From Cymbidium sinense (taxonomy: Eukaryota; Streptophyta; Magnoliopsida; Asparagales; Orchidaceae), in assembly GCA_021442155.1 (NCBI GenBank), contig CM038217.1, forward strand, positions 143,961,643 through 144,025,642: a stretch of DNA of 64,000 bases. Direction: 5' to 3'. Every line of letters starts with the position of its first letter. Position 1 is the first letter of the stretch. The position numbers were made by a program, and so were the translations under genes. The notes under the pieces were generated by a model. That model saw nothing but the letters and a program-made list of their open reading frames with translations, ran no database searches and was not told where the DNA came from. Positions 24,699 to 37,118 of the stretch are shown here, piece after piece.

Positions 24699-24946
24699 GG
24701 CTGTATTTGGGGCAGCGGTGTCATGCAAAAATGCACCGCACTGCCGTTTGTAAACTATGTTCTAGCCTTATTTTGGAGAATCTGTAATGAAAAGCTGCAT
24801 TTTTTTCAACCTAATTTGATTAAGTGTAGTATCGAGTTGTTTGGCTTTTAAAATAAAAAAATTGTAATCTTCTAACTTTTAGATATCGGTTCTTACGCAG
24901 TTCATTATTATTTTTTCAGATAGTTACAGCTACTTTAAATAGACCC
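24699..24946. mobile_element. PIF/Harbinger-like MITE
   Basis: A 248-bp unit flanked by TTA on both sides (24696-24698 and 24947-24949), the three-base target duplication of PIF/Harbinger elements. The ends form an imperfect terminal inverted repeat: GGCTGTATTTGGGGCAGC against GGGTCTATTTAAAGTAGC, 14 of the first 21 positions alike. It has no coding capacity. An ORF over its left part (24657-24851) is chance. Confidence 0.6.
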
Positions 24947-24949
24947 TTA

Positions 24950-25257
24950 GTCTGCCCTTTCATTGGTACAATATTAAGCAGGTTGTGAGTAAAATTATCA
25001 CTTATAGTCACTCTTAACTATTTATCTTCCTCAATTTACTAGAAATAGCAGTTTCATGGTTTAACTAAGCTAAAGAAAAGAACAAATCTTGCATATCCTT
25101 CTCACATCACAACAGAATGCTACTTGGAAAGAAAGCTGCCATTTTTTAACTCACACCTTCAGCTTCTTCATGGCGAACTTAGACCAATCAGCTTACAATA
25201 CAAAAGGAGTAACTGCATCCTCTCATTACTACAAAAAAGAGTTTCCATCTCTGTTCA
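24950..25257. other. 3' flank of the NET2-type gene
   Basis: This lies directly downstream of the stop codon on the minus strand and should hold the 3' UTR and polyadenylation site. I found no clear AATAAA. Confidence 0.4.
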
Positions 25258-28200
25258 TCAATTAGGGGACCCAGACTTCTTGTGGTCATGATGCCTGTCT
25301 GGTGCTGGGCTTATGCAAGAGAAGAAGGATGGCTTCTTTCGCTTTTCGCCGAACAAAAAAGTTCTCAATGGAACCTTGGATCTTGTGCTTAAGTGTCTAA
25401 AGTTTTGATGTTTTTGGTGTCCCTTTGAGCCCAAGAGGTCGAAGCTCTCCCTCAATTTTGAGAGAGCCTTGGCAACCTCAGATTGAATTGCTTTCACATG
25501 ATCCAAACCAGTTTGCAACTCCTTTGTAACTTTGTTGTTCTCCTGCTGCATGCTGAGCAGCGCACCCTGGAACTTTGCTGCTTGATAAGGAGTGAACTTG
25601 GAGTCCTCTCTTTCAGAGTCCCTTGAAGCCTTTGAAATCTCTTCCTGGATGCCGCAGAGAGTTTTGAACCTGAATTGAAGCTCTCCTTTGAGCAATCCAT
25701 TCTGCTCTAACCAAACTTGGAGCTCAGTGTGAAACTCCCTCAGTTTCTTATCGAGTGGCATGTCTTGTTTTAATAGATGCTTTGGGGATGTTGAAGCTGA
25801 TCTGCCTTCCTTTTTAGAGCCCTTGAGCATCTTCAGGTCAGCTTGCAGCTCCTTGAAGGTTTTTTCAAACTTCTGTATTTGCAGATAAGAAGTGCTGAAC
25901 CTTAGCCAGAAGTCAAGGTTCTCATCAAGTAGAGCGTCAAGGTCAGCTCTGAACTTTTCCTCAATGGGTGAAGTTGTATGCTGCTGATCTGAATGACTTA
26001 GGTTGACTTCCTCTTCAGAGCCAATGTTCTCAACGGGACAATCTGATTCGGTTGTAATTACTTGAATTGAGCTTCCATTCTCTCCTTTATTTTGCATTTG
26101 ACTTTCTTTCCAAGAACATCCTGCACCATTAGGAGTGTGAGAGAACAGTTTCCTCCTTAGAGCTCTTATCTCCTGATCCTTCACATCATTCACACTCTTC
26201 AGCTCCTGAATCTCTGTCATCATCTCAAAGTGGTACTCTTTGTTCTTCTTTTCCATCTCTCTCTGTCTCTTCTTCGCATCTTTGTAATTTCGGAGAATTG
26301 ACGTGTACTCGTGGAGTAGCATTTTATGCCTGTCTTCTGGTCCATTATTAAGCAGCTGCTGACAACCAGGAATAACATAATTTTCTTCAAGATCATTATT
26401 TACTACAAATGATGAGATCCCTCCGTCATGTTGTTTTATATTTGATTCATCCGAAGTATTAACTAGTTGAGAAGAGGCCTCATTAGAATGTAAATTAGTA
26501 TTTGGTTTAACTTGCTTCTTTATATGTACCTCACTATCCTGAGTTGCATCACCTCTATCATCCTTGAAGTTATTTTCCTCTTCAACTTTACTATTCTCCA
26601 AGTTTTCTGCATTTTTAGAAGCTGAACTATTATCCTTCTCCTTGCGACTGCTAGACTGCAATTTTTCAGAAATATTGTTAAGACTGTTACATGCCTCTAC
26701 AAAATGAGTTTGAAGGATCCTGTCCTCATCATGCACGCTTTTCTCAAGATCCTTAATTCTTTCGAGCTCATCTTCTGCCCGCTTCAGCCTCACATTCACA
26801 CCTTTGGAATCAGTTAGCAAATTAACTTTATCTTCCTCCAGTTCCCGTAGGTGCTTCTGAAGCTCATCAGTCTCCAACCTCAAGGTCTGTATTTGTGCTG
26901 TTTGTGATGAGACTGTTACCTCCATGCTGATGACTTTTTCGACAAGTTCATCAATCCGTTCAACAAAGTCGACAACTGATGTGTGAGAGTTATCCCGGAT
27001 GTGCTGCTTCACCTGTAGACTCATAGAGTACAGATCCAGCCCCTCCATTTTAGGGTGAAACACTTCATTGTCTGTCTTGCTTGTTTCTTTACCAGACATC
27101 TCCTCCATGTCTGGTAAACAATTCTCTCCCTTGAGAACCTGTAGTCTGTTTCTAGCTTCTCTAATTCTCTTAGATTCTATGTTTGCCTCTTCGCTTGATT
27201 TCTTCTGTTGTTTCTGCAAGCTGACCAAGCTTTGTTCGCATGATGTGATTGCTGTGGCTGCCATCAAGGCGCGGGCTTCATTGTCTTCGATTATGGAACT
27301 TGTACTGAACTCATCCTGCAAGGTGCATACCTCATCTTGCAAACCAGTGATCTGACTCTCAATCTCCCAGAACTTGGCGAGGCTACTGTCATAGGAACTC
27401 TTGATGAATTCTTTCTCGGTCTGCAGAATGAGAATTTCTTTCTGAAGCCTGTCGATTTCATTCTGCGCATTCTCCTTGGTGATCTTCGAGCTAACCTTCT
27501 TCTGATGCCTCTGCAGGGTGGAGGAGTCATCTCTACTTTTGTTTTTTATGTTGATCTGTGGCACATCACCTGGTGGCATCATGCGGTGCTTAGTGATATC
27601 TATTGCAGTGAATTCTCTTGGTGAGTCATCTTCATCATCATCTTGCATTGCAAACTGATCAGGGAAAGCTGATGCAAGGGTGTGATTGGCCTTGTGCAGA
27701 TCGCCTGAAATTCGATCATACCGATCAGCCAAAGCTTTGTAAGTTCGATATGACTCTTCAACCAAGTTAACCAATTCTGGTCTCCTCTGGTAATACATCT
27801 CCGCCTTTTTAGCGAAGGAGTCGGCATCCACTTCTATAAGCTTGGTCATGTTTTTCACCTTCTCCTCCATTTCTGCAAAGATAAAGGAGCTAAAGTTTTC
27901 ATAATTGTCAAGAAGGGAATAATATAAATTCTTCACATTTGTTTCCATCCCGAAGCATCTAGTTAAATAGAAAAAATAAATTGAATTCTGTTGTTAGTTT
28001 TTGTATTGAAAAAAAAAAGATAAAAAAATTTATTCAAATAGTTGAACTAGAACTAGGAGGCTCTACCTTTTTATAAGGAAACTCTGTCAACAAAGGTTCA
28101 TCACAAATGCTGAAATTTAGCTCCAGAACAATAGACATGCAATTGTTCACTGCTGTTTCATCATGGCATGTATGTGATATTGTTTAACATTGCACAATAT

Positions 28201-29169
28201 GAGGTGCCCTTCAAGGTGAGCCTTAACTCCTTTTAGAATTTTTCTTCATGAGGCATTATCTGATGCTAATATGATATTTATTATTTTACATAAATTATTA
28301 ATTATGAAGCTTTGACCATCAAATATTTCGAGGCTTATGTCTTGCCTCACAGTCAGAAAACACTGCAATGAGTTATTGTATAATTTTAAGCCATAATATG
28401 CGGATGATGCCATGTCCTTGTGGTTGGGGGCTTGGCCCCCGCGGTGACACTGCATTTGACTCTCAGCTTCTCCAAACAAAAGAAAGGCAACATAATCCCA
28501 ACCTTACCTTCTTCAAAATCACCGACCTTAACCCAAAGATTCTGATCTCATAATCTTGGTATTTACATACAAATTTGCATTAACTACAGTATGTCCGCCA
28601 TTATCATCAGCAATAGCTTTCAAATTCACATATTTTCGTGCATTTTCTTCTTTTGTTATAACCAGGATTAAACTACTTATTTTTGTATGGATATGGCAGC
28701 CTAACTTCCATAAGCACTGGTTTCTATTTAAATAACAGAGAGCGCTTCTGCATCATTGCCCTCGCTTTCATGCAAGGTTGAAAAAAAAAATTACAGAGGT
28801 TGACGCTAAACAATTAAAAAAAATTACTAAAACATAGGTTCAATCCAAAGATCCAATTTTATTTCAACAAGAAGAAAATAACAGTATTTATGGTCCATGG
28901 ATGCCAATAAATTCTATTTCTAATCGATTTATCAGAAAAATAAACCATCAACAAGCATTTAAAACCAAAAAAAAAGTATATATATCACCAAGAAAAATTT
29001 CAACTAAAACCTAATCTCTCATATTTCTTCATTAAGAAGAAATGAGCAGAAGGAAAAGGAAAGGAAAGAACTCGCCTTGGAGATTGCCGTCAAGCCACCT
29101 GGACTGCCTCGTTCGGATGTTGCTCGCCCACCACCATGAGTAGGCATTGCTTGCCGCTCTCTGCAACAT
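25258..29169 (-). CDS. NET2A-like: NETWORKED 2-type actin-binding protein, 902 residues, two exons
   Basis: Exon 1 is 29169-29076 (31 codons plus one base), exon 2 is 27872-25258. The joined product has the NAB actin-binding domain across the intron (residues about 10-90): [17 protein letters not shown], then [31 protein letters not shown] and [15 protein letters not shown]. Long coiled coils follow (about 163-280, 315-420, 550-606, 670-715), then the NET2 blocks [12 protein letters not shown] (about 552-563) and [13 protein letters not shown] (about 679-691), and a basic C-terminus with [15 protein letters not shown] (about 870-884). NET2 proteins join actin filaments to the plasma membrane, in Arabidopsis mainly in pollen and with receptor-like kinases. 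The start [11 protein letters not shown] is the family start; an in-frame upstream ATG at 29277 would add an Arg/Glu run coded by the GA repeat and is unlikely. The frame is open throughout. The intron donor is GC, not GT. Alone, exon 2 would seem to begin at 27948, but 27948-27873 is intron. Confidence 0.92.
27873..29075 (-). other. Intron of the NET2-type gene, GC-AG type
   Basis: The intron is 1203 bp. The donor reads CCAAG|GCGAGT and the acceptor TTTGCAG|AAATGGAG. This gives a phase-1 junction and NLQ-EMEEKV, as expected for the NAB domain. A GT donor four bases downstream (GGCGA|GTTCTT) would keep the frame but insert one Gly into a conserved block and has a poorer donor. Minus- and plus-strand ORFs inside the intron (28246-28553) show no known motif. 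Confidence 0.7.
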
Positions 29170-29178
29170 CTCCTCCTC

Positions 29179-29214
<36 letters not shown>

Positions 29215-29233
29215 TCTTCTTCTTCTTCTTCTC
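29170..29233 (-). repeat. GA/GAA microsatellite in the NET2 5' UTR
   Basis: On the mRNA strand a (GAA)n run, a (GA)n run of about 14 units and a (GAG)n run follow one another and end directly at the start codon. GA-rich leaders can bind BPC/GAGA factors and are length-variable. Confidence 0.85.
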
Positions 29234-29327
29234 CCCGCTTTTTGAAACCCAATGTGGCTTAGAGCTTGAAGGATCAAAATGCCTTATTTGTGGTTAAGGG
29301 AAGAGGAGAAGAATAGAACAAAAAGAG

Positions 29328-29338
29328 AAGAAAATATA
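29328..29338 (-). promoter_or_regulatory. Possible TATA box of the NET2-type gene
   Basis: Minus strand ACTATATTTTC, about 165 bp upstream of the start codon. It would give a leader of roughly 135 nt that includes the GA repeat. A single short motif. Confidence 0.3.
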
Positions 29339-29339
29339 G

Positions 29340-29941
29340 TAAAGGAACAGAGAGGACGCGCGGTCTAAGCGGAGTTGTTGCTCTAGTTGGCTGGTGGCCC
29401 CAAATTGGGTCAAGTAGATGGTTTAAACTAGATTGATGGGTCAAGATTTGTCAATGTATACTGGCCCAAACAAATCACATTTATGAGTGATATGGAGTAA
29501 AGTTGGTCGAGCTTGTTTCAATTAAAATTGAATATCGTGAGTTCCATTCAAGTCAAATTATATACAAGTTTCTGAATTTATTCAAGCTTAAAAATTCTTA
29601 GTTTTGAAGCACACATTGTAAATCAAAATGCTAACCACCCCTCATCATATTATGAATTCCATAAAAGCTACGTTCGATTACATAAAAAAAAAAATTTCTC
29701 TTTCCACTATGTTTTTTCACGAAAGTTAAAATATTATTAAAATATGATCTTCACCTCTGAAAAATAGCTACAAAAATTTGTAATAATAATATTTTTTTTC
29801 TTTTTTTTTTGCTTGGAATTAAAATTTTCATATTATCATTTTGGAATTACAATATTAAAAATAATTCTTAAAATTTTCAATTTGTTTTCTCAAGGCTAAA
29901 AAAGCTTTGTATTATAGATTAAAAAATAGCAAACGCATTAA
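29340..29941. other. Upstream flank of the NET2-type gene
   Basis: AT-rich, no ORF of note. It would include promoter sequence. Words like caagcttaaaa and gtcgagcttg (29500-29600) look like repeat debris. Confidence 0.4.
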
Positions 29942-30203
29942 GGGGTCGGTTGTTTGTTTATTTTATTTTTTTATTTTATTTTCATTTTGTTTTGTTTATG
30001 TTTTGATTCAAAATAAAATATTTTTAAGTGATAATTATTTTTAAAACTCTAAAATATAATTTGAGGATCTTTAAAAACAATGTATTTTATTTTTAAAAAT
30101 AATAAATACAAACTTTTAAAATATATAATCAATAAATATCTTTTAAAAATAACATAAAAATAAAAATATGAAATACAAAATAAAATTGATCTAAAATAAG
30201 CCC
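29942..30203. mobile_element. Possible PIF-like MITE
   Basis: 262 bp flanked by TAA (29939-29941 and 30204-30206), with ends GGGGTCGGTTGTTTG and, on the other strand, GGGCTTATTTTAGATC. Only the first GGG and a few bases agree, so the inverted repeat is weak. Interior very AT-rich. Confidence 0.3.
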
Positions 30204-31479
30204 TAAGTAAATAAATAAGATAAGAGTATAGTATATAATGGTGCAAGTTAAATTTGGCCTACATTCATTAAGGTAGCCTATTTTTATTTTCATTGATTCC
30301 AACCAACCTCTACAATTAAAGTATGCGTACAAAAGTTGCTATAGGCTCAAAAGAGTATAGATGAAATTAGATCAATTCACAAATGATGGTATGGTTAATC
30401 CTTTAATACAAAATTTTGTTATTATTCAATAGAAATGAGTAGTATTGATATGGCACTGAAAATTTCATTTGTTGGAAGCACGAATCTTGATATCGAAAAC
30501 AATTTGATATTGAGTCGAGATTAGCTCAAATCAAGTATGTATATCAATCATATCTCTAAATATTTCTAAATATGGAGTTTTTATAGTCAAATCGAGCGTC
30601 TTGATGAGTCGGATCTAACAAGTCCATGATCTCTTGATTCTGACTTCATTTGAGTATCCAAATACCTAAAATACATCAAATGATCAAAGAAATTATTTTT
30701 GAGTCATTTGATGGAGTGGTTTGGATTTTACACATATTTATAGAAACGTCACTCATCTAATCTATAAATAGTCCATCATTCTTCATATGAGGGGCTCTGG
30801 AGGAAAGCTAAATGGAGGAGAGAGCTCTCAGGCTTAAAGAACCTCCAAGTATAATCATGCCACTCTGTCGCCACCACCTCGGGTGATTGCCCGACCACGC
30901 CTCACTTGCCATCGTCGGTGTGTTCGGCGATTTCGAGCCATTGTCGCAATCGCCGAATCGGCTCATGGGTAATTCTCGAGTCGTGGCTCGAGTTCGAGTT
31001 CGGTCGAGTCGGTCGAATCGACTTCGATCCGACTCGGCCGAGCCGGCTCGAAATCAAGCGGTTCAAAATCCAACGAGAAATGCAAAGCGAGCCCGTTCTC
31101 GAAAATGAAATCCAGAATTTTAATAGCAAATTTTAGCATATGTAATAATATAAATTACAATTAATAGCAAACTATAATTTTATAAATTACAAATACAAAT
31201 CTAGAAAATGATACAATTGGCATAACATTTAAAATAAACAAAAAAAACAAAAATATGAAAATGTCTTTTGTTTGTGGGACTCAGAGTCAGAGAAAGTAAT
31301 ATCCATCTTCAAGCATTCGTGAGAAAATTTGTAATTTGTATATTTTACTTCAATAATTGTATGCTCCAACCTCAGTTGCTAAAGTCTCCATTAGAGCCTT
31401 AAAGATAGAAAAATAAATCCCTAACAAAAGTGACAAAAGCTCACAAATCAGAAACATCATGCATTAATATAGTAGAGTC

Positions 31480-33300
31480 GAAAAGCAGAATAAAGGCTCT
31501 AGGTTGCATGATCATCCAATGAGAGGCTTGATAGCCACCAATAATGAAGCAAAAACAAATGAATTAGCTCAAATTACAAATATATTCTCTTCTCATCATC
31601 ATCAAAAATTAAAAAATCAAAAATTCTCCATGATAAGCCCACTAGCCCAGTTGAGGACCTTGAGGTTGACTATGGGTCTGACCGGTTGTCGGTGATAAGT
31701 AGAAGTCTAGAATCCAAAACGAAAATAGTAGAAGATAAGTAGCATTAGGGAGAGAAAATCCATAGTAAAGAGAGATGAAGAGGGGATCCAGAAATTACCA
31801 TTAAAACCACCACTAAGTCAGCCAAAAAGAAAGAAAATCCACCACCAAGGCACCAACCAAGAGACAAATATTATAAAATAAGTAGAGCTAACTAAACCAA
31901 ATTGAGTCAATACCAACAGATAACATAAATCCCAAAACACCAAGCCATGGAATAAGCATCCAAAGCAAGATAGCAGCTACAAAAAACCCACAAAAAAGAC
32001 CACTATATCTCATATCCTCCACGGCTCCACCACCATCAACAAAATAACAAATAAAACCACCCAGGCCAACACTCAACAGCCAATAGGATGAGTAGAAGAA
32101 GCCAAAGCAAGAGGAAAATTGATACCTAAATCAAGAAGCAAAAGTAAAGGAAAAAGGGAAAATGCAAAAGACAACAAACAACCATAGAATAGCTAACTCT
32201 AATTCAGTAAAAACCTCCAAGCCAAACCAGGAAAAGAGAATTTCAACCACCAAAAAATCCAATTCGAAAAAGGCCACCAAAAATAGCAACAATCAATAGA
32301 ACCAACCATCGTATGCAAAAATCCAATTCAAAAAAGGCCACAACAAGATAAAACCATAGAAAAATTTTCCTGACAACTCTTGAGTTGATATAAGTCTAAA
32401 TAACACAACCACATATGATCGAAAGATAGGATACCTGCTTGGTTGGCTCCACATAATCTTGAATGTATCTTGGCTAAAGCATTTGCTACAATATTCTCTC
32501 CTCAAGAAATCTTATAAATGGTAACCTCTACGACTTGTGCCCTCAAAAAACTGAGTTGAGTTCTTTATTTTTAGGGTGACTAACTAAGCAAGCAAAATGC
32601 CAAAATAAGGCTTCAAACATGTAAGAATGTAGAATGCATCACTGCATCAGTACATAAAATATAGTAAAAATGTAAGTATGTAACTATGCAAGATGACAAG
32701 ATGAAGCAAATAGGATTGTAAAGTCAAAATAAAATTTCAAACCAAAATTTTTATATTCTAATATTGCATGCATTAGTAGATAAAATATAGTAAGAATGTA
32801 AGATGAAGCAATATGTTTGTAATGTCAAACCAAAATTTCAAATCTAGATAGAAACTTACAGACAATATCAAGTAATATACTAATATGTCACCCCAAACGA
32901 TGAAATGGCCTCAAAGTTAGATCATCGACCAAGTCATTTCACTATTAATATAAAAAATCAATCACCAAAGCCTCCATTAATCAATCTCAGTTCAATTTTA
33001 TCATTGGGCATCATATCACCATCTTCCACTAACATAAAATATTAAAGCACAAAAGCAGCAAAAAATATAATGTGATGCTACATAGCCTACATTATTGAAA
33101 GAAAATAGTCTCCAAAAATATATACAAACTGCACAGTCACATAAAAATGATAAAATAGTCTGATGTTAGAAAAGTCTCCAAAAATAAAGAGAGCATAACC
33201 GAAATGATATCACCTAATTTTCATATTTCTGATTCCGTGGATAAGCTTTCAGGTACATTTATAACCAAGTTCTCTTCCATAAGAACATCTGAAATTGCAA
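31480..33300 (-). other. hAT copy 1, unexplained segment 3' of the transposase
   Basis: Between hATC and the left terminus lies about 2 kb not needed for a standard hAT. It is C/A-rich on the plus strand and, read on minus, holds two short ORFs (32505-32293, starting MRREYCSKCF; 32076-31888, hydrophobic, with LLWMLIPWLGVLGFML). Both are also readable in copy 2. The function is unknown; the hydrophobic translation may simply reflect T/G-rich sequence. Confidence 0.4.
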
Positions 33301-33364
33301 TAGATAAAAATGAAACTCATATATGAATAGAAGAGAATTGTACTATAAAATAAAAAAAGTAAGA

Positions 33365-35340
33365 TAATATTACCAATGGATCTTTTGATGATTTATATGC
33401 AGCTCGAATCCAGTTTCCACTACACCTAAAGCATCTAATGTTCTTGGTGAAATTGAACTTCTATAATCGCAGTACCACCACCGGACTAAAAGGCGATTGA
33501 TACGGTGGTCCGGATGGTAAAAATATCTTTGGCCATCTTTGAGAGAGTCTTATATTTCATAGCGGACATTTTCCACAATTCCAAAATGTCAAATTCTGAA
33601 TCTGGGCATTTCACACATGCTTCATCAAGGTATATCTCCAGATCAGACTTCTGTGATACTAAGAGGCCAATAGAATCTATGAAGTCATACAAACCTGCCA
33701 AATCATCATGTGAAGCATTACTACCTTCAATTGTGTTTCTTTCAGATTGAGAGGTGGATACTTGAGTTTCTTTGCCGTGGTCGCATATCAACAGTAATAA
33801 GAGTATAGCTCAAAAAACTTTTGTTTTACAGTGCCCTTCTTCTCATTCACAATGTCAACATCATATATTTGTGGGTAGTAATAATTGATAGCAAAAAGTT
33901 TCATTCTAGGATCTAAAATGTAAGCAATCGAAAATAACAATGAACACTCTTTATCAAATTTAGTCTTCATGCTACTTGCCATGTTTGAAATAAAAACAGT
34001 ACTAGATAAGCATTCTCAATCCAATATTCTCTTGATCAGGACTAGATTGGGAAGCAATCTATTCATTGTAGGATAGGATGAACCTGAAAAAATTTCAATA
34101 ATGCGATGAAAAATTTGAAGCGACTCTTACTTCTCAAAGTTAACCCAATCTTCTTGAGAGGGCAACCATATATAATTCAGATCATGCAAAGCATATTCAG
34201 GAAATACATTCTTATAATAAAAAATAGACTCTAACATCTTGTATGTGGAGTTCCAGTTGGCATCAATGCAAAGTGCCTTTGATGTGGATACATGTCTGTC
34301 TTACTATCTCTCCAAATTTATGTAGCGACACGGAGATCTTTTTAAATAAATAAAATAGACACTCTTACCCTTTCAATTATTGAACGATTTCTTTCGGTCC
34401 ATCCGCACCATTAAGTTTAAAATATGAGCGACACATCAAACATGAAAGAAATCACCTATCAATAGAAAACCAGATCTTCTAATAAATAAAGCTTTCAGAT
34501 TTCTAGCTGCTACATCATTAGATGATGCATTGTCCAAAGTTATGATACTAACTTTGTTTTGTAGACCCCATTGCAACAAACTTTCAAAAATTGCCTCAAA
34601 AATCACAGCCCCACTATAAGGAGGATCCAAATCAGTAAAACTAATTATCCTAGATTGTAATTTCCAATCAGTACTAATGTAATGCACAGTAAGACACATA
34701 TAACCAATGGTTTAATTTGATGTCCAGCAGTCACTAGTAATCGAAACTCTCTCAACAACTTTCAAACTATTTTTCAACTTATCTTTTTCAGCTTCATACA
34801 CTTTCATACACTCCTCTTTGATGCCAAATCTTGAAATTTTATGATAATTTGGATTCTTCGATTTCATCAGAATATTGAACCATAAATGTTCAACTATCAT
34901 AAAGGGATATTCATGAACAATAATCATCTTAGCCACAATATATTCTTTATTCTAGAATGATCATAGGCAAAAACACATAAACTAGATATTGAACCGGTTC
35001 CTCTAAATCCTCTCTATTGGATCAAATAGTTTTGCTTCTTTCCTCTATTATCAACCTTGCTAGTGATTTGATTTGAAGTGTCTACTTAACGAGATGTAGT
35101 TCCAATTTTTATTTCACATATGATTTGACACAATAATTACATTTAAACTTCACCATTTTCCTTTATTGTTACGGTAATTTCAAGTGTTGCCAAACTTGAT
35201 CATCGTTGTCTTTTACCCTTGATCTTAACGGTCGAAGCTATTTCACCCACACTCTCATTTTGAGTTGTTGCATTATCATCAATAGGTAGGCTTGATTCGC
35301 TTGAACAACTAATATATTTACTTTGAGAAGGACTTGCCAT
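33365..35340 (-). pseudogene. hAT transposase (BED zinc finger / RICESLEEPER-like), copy 1, broken
   Basis: It starts at MASPSQSK (35340). A decayed BED finger lies near 35150-35030. Next come KMIIVHEYPFMIVEHLWFN and SITSDCWTS (catalytic Asp region, near 34720), TLDNASSNDVAARNL (second Asp, near 34530), KTKFDKECSLLFSIAYILDPRMK, and the hATC dimerisation block DILELWKMSAMKYKTLSKM before 33486. After that a frameshift removes the ESAFS-type third acidic motif kept in copy 2. It would cut and paste the element. Several stops and frameshifts make it inactive. Exon structure cannot be settled in this decayed copy. Confidence 0.75.
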
Positions 35341-36730
35341 TGTGTCTATAAGAAATGAAACAAAAGCGATGCATAGAATCACTCAAAAAAGCATAAATAC
35401 CGGATCGATGCTATTAATTTGAACAACAAATCATGGTGGATCAATTAATTAAAGACTAGATTAGAAGAAAGATCAAAACCAACCAAGAAATCCTTAAAGG
35501 CGGATTATACATAAAAGATCCCCATATATTTACAACCAAGAAATCTACATCAATCAACATCTACCAACAATCAATAGAGCAACCAAGTTACCAAAGGCAG
35601 GCATGTGAACATCATAACATGTCCCATGAATATGCACACACGAAACAAGTAAACAACCTTTATAGAACCAAATAACATCCAACGGGCATGACAACAACAA
35701 TCAAGAAAAGTACCAACTTGAGAGCCTGACATTCAGAGGAGCGACGCCGCATGAGTAAAACAATTAGGAAATGAAACAATGGCCATTGGGGAAGTATTTC
35801 TAATCGGAATTACAAAGTTTTAGAACCTAGAAGGTAGAAGAGCATGATGAGTGAGTAGTCAAAGGAACAAGTTCTGAGCAGTGTAATGAGGTCGAAAACA
35901 ACATCATCCGCGCAAGTTTGCAAGCCACAACATTCAACGGACAACAATCGTTACAAACCAGACGGCTAACTAGATGGCTAACCGGGGCCAGCGAGCAAAA
36001 CAACAACACCTAAAATAGTGAAATAACAGAGACAATTGAAACCCCGCAAATTGCAAGTACCCCAACCGCAAAAAGCATAGATACACATGAATGATTAAAA
36101 AACCGAAACATCCTCAAATCAACTGTACTAGGAACATCCACAAATCCAATAGGCGAACCTCAAATAATGGAATAACAGAAATAATTGAAATAACCAACAT
36201 CTCATAGGCATGATTCCATGAAATACTTACAGAATTAAGAAATGAAAGCAGTAGGAAGTATTTTCGGAGCAAAGAAACAAACCAGCACATACAACGTCTG
36301 AATGACCAACGATCAAATCAAAGCAAACCAAGCACTCAGCGATCGGACGGATGATATCTGGCGGGCGACGCACACTCAAAACTAGGGCGGCCGCGGAGAA
36401 GTGAGAATGGGAGAACCGGAGAAGTGGAGAAGGAGAACTGAGAAGTGAGAAGAAGAGTCGCGGGTTAGCTGTCGGGGTTGAGTCGACATATTAGAATAGG
36501 GAATTTAGGAATTAATCTCGTCGAATTAATTGGACGGCGATATGCTTTCGGGCTCGCTCGCTTCGATCCGCCAGAAGCGAGGGTTCGCTCGAAGTCGGCT
36601 CGAAATAAATTCGAGCCACATTTCTGGCTCAAAAATCGGCTCATTTTATTCGAGTCGATCTCGATTCAAGCCCAAGTTCGAGTCGACTTTCGAGCGAGCC
36701 ACGATCTTCGGGATAAGTTCTCAGCCCTAA

Positions 36731-36960
36731 CCATTGTCGCCGACCACCACCACCGGTCACCGCCGCCAACCACTATCGTCGGTCATCGGTCGGCCGAGCC
36801 GTCGATCGCCATCACCATTCTGGTCGCGATCGCGACCGCCCGTGGTCACCACCGCCGACCACCACGGGTCATCGCCGTTGACCGTCGCCGACCCTTGTAT
36901 CCGCCGATACCGTAGACAACTCGCCGGTCACCACGCCGTCGCCGGTCATCGTCATTGATC
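36731..36960 (+). repeat. GC-rich 'cgccgaccacc' minisatellite of family-A LTR
   Basis: Degenerate repeats of cgccgaccaccac / ggtcatcgtc, also at 1565-1850 and 46171-46290. All reading frames stay open for a while and give Arg/Pro/His-rich ORFs; these are composition effects. Confidence 0.75.
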
Positions 36961-37118
36961 GTCGCGTGACCACATCGCTCGATCCGCTTATCTCAGATCG
37001 CGGTCATTACCCGACCACCATTCGACCCGCGCCGCTAACAATTCTGACTCAACTACCGCATAGGCATTTATTACGATTGAGGGATTCCCGTTGTCAAGCT
37101 TTCTCCGCGTCTGTCAGT

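Larger units (their letters stand above)
30917..36730 (-). mobile_element. hAT transposon copy 1
   Basis: It is 5.8 kb long, inserted in the family-A LTR. Flanks are CCATCGTC (30909-30916) and CCATTGTC (36731-36738), an 8-bp target duplication with one change, as hAT requires. The right end reads ttctcagccctaa. The left end is ggtgtgttcggcgatttcgagcc, which aligns with the outer end of copy 2 (gggtgaagagcc). Subterminal regions on both sides are full of gctcgag/ttcgagtc words, a usual hAT trait. It encodes a broken transposase on the minus strand. Confidence 0.8.

Noticed and set aside
27068..27624. Plus-strand ORFs within the NET2 gene
   Set aside because: Antisense shadows of a coiled-coil coding exon, without motifs of their own.
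25258..27948. An 896-codon single-exon gene starting [19 protein letters not shown]
   Set aside because: The first 25 codons read through intron sequence. The true NAB domain starts in the exon at 29169 and joins at 27872.
29019..29277. Small Arg/Glu-rich proteins on the minus strand
   Set aside because: They are products of the GA/GAA microsatellite in the leader; only the part from MLQRAAS is real NET2 exon.
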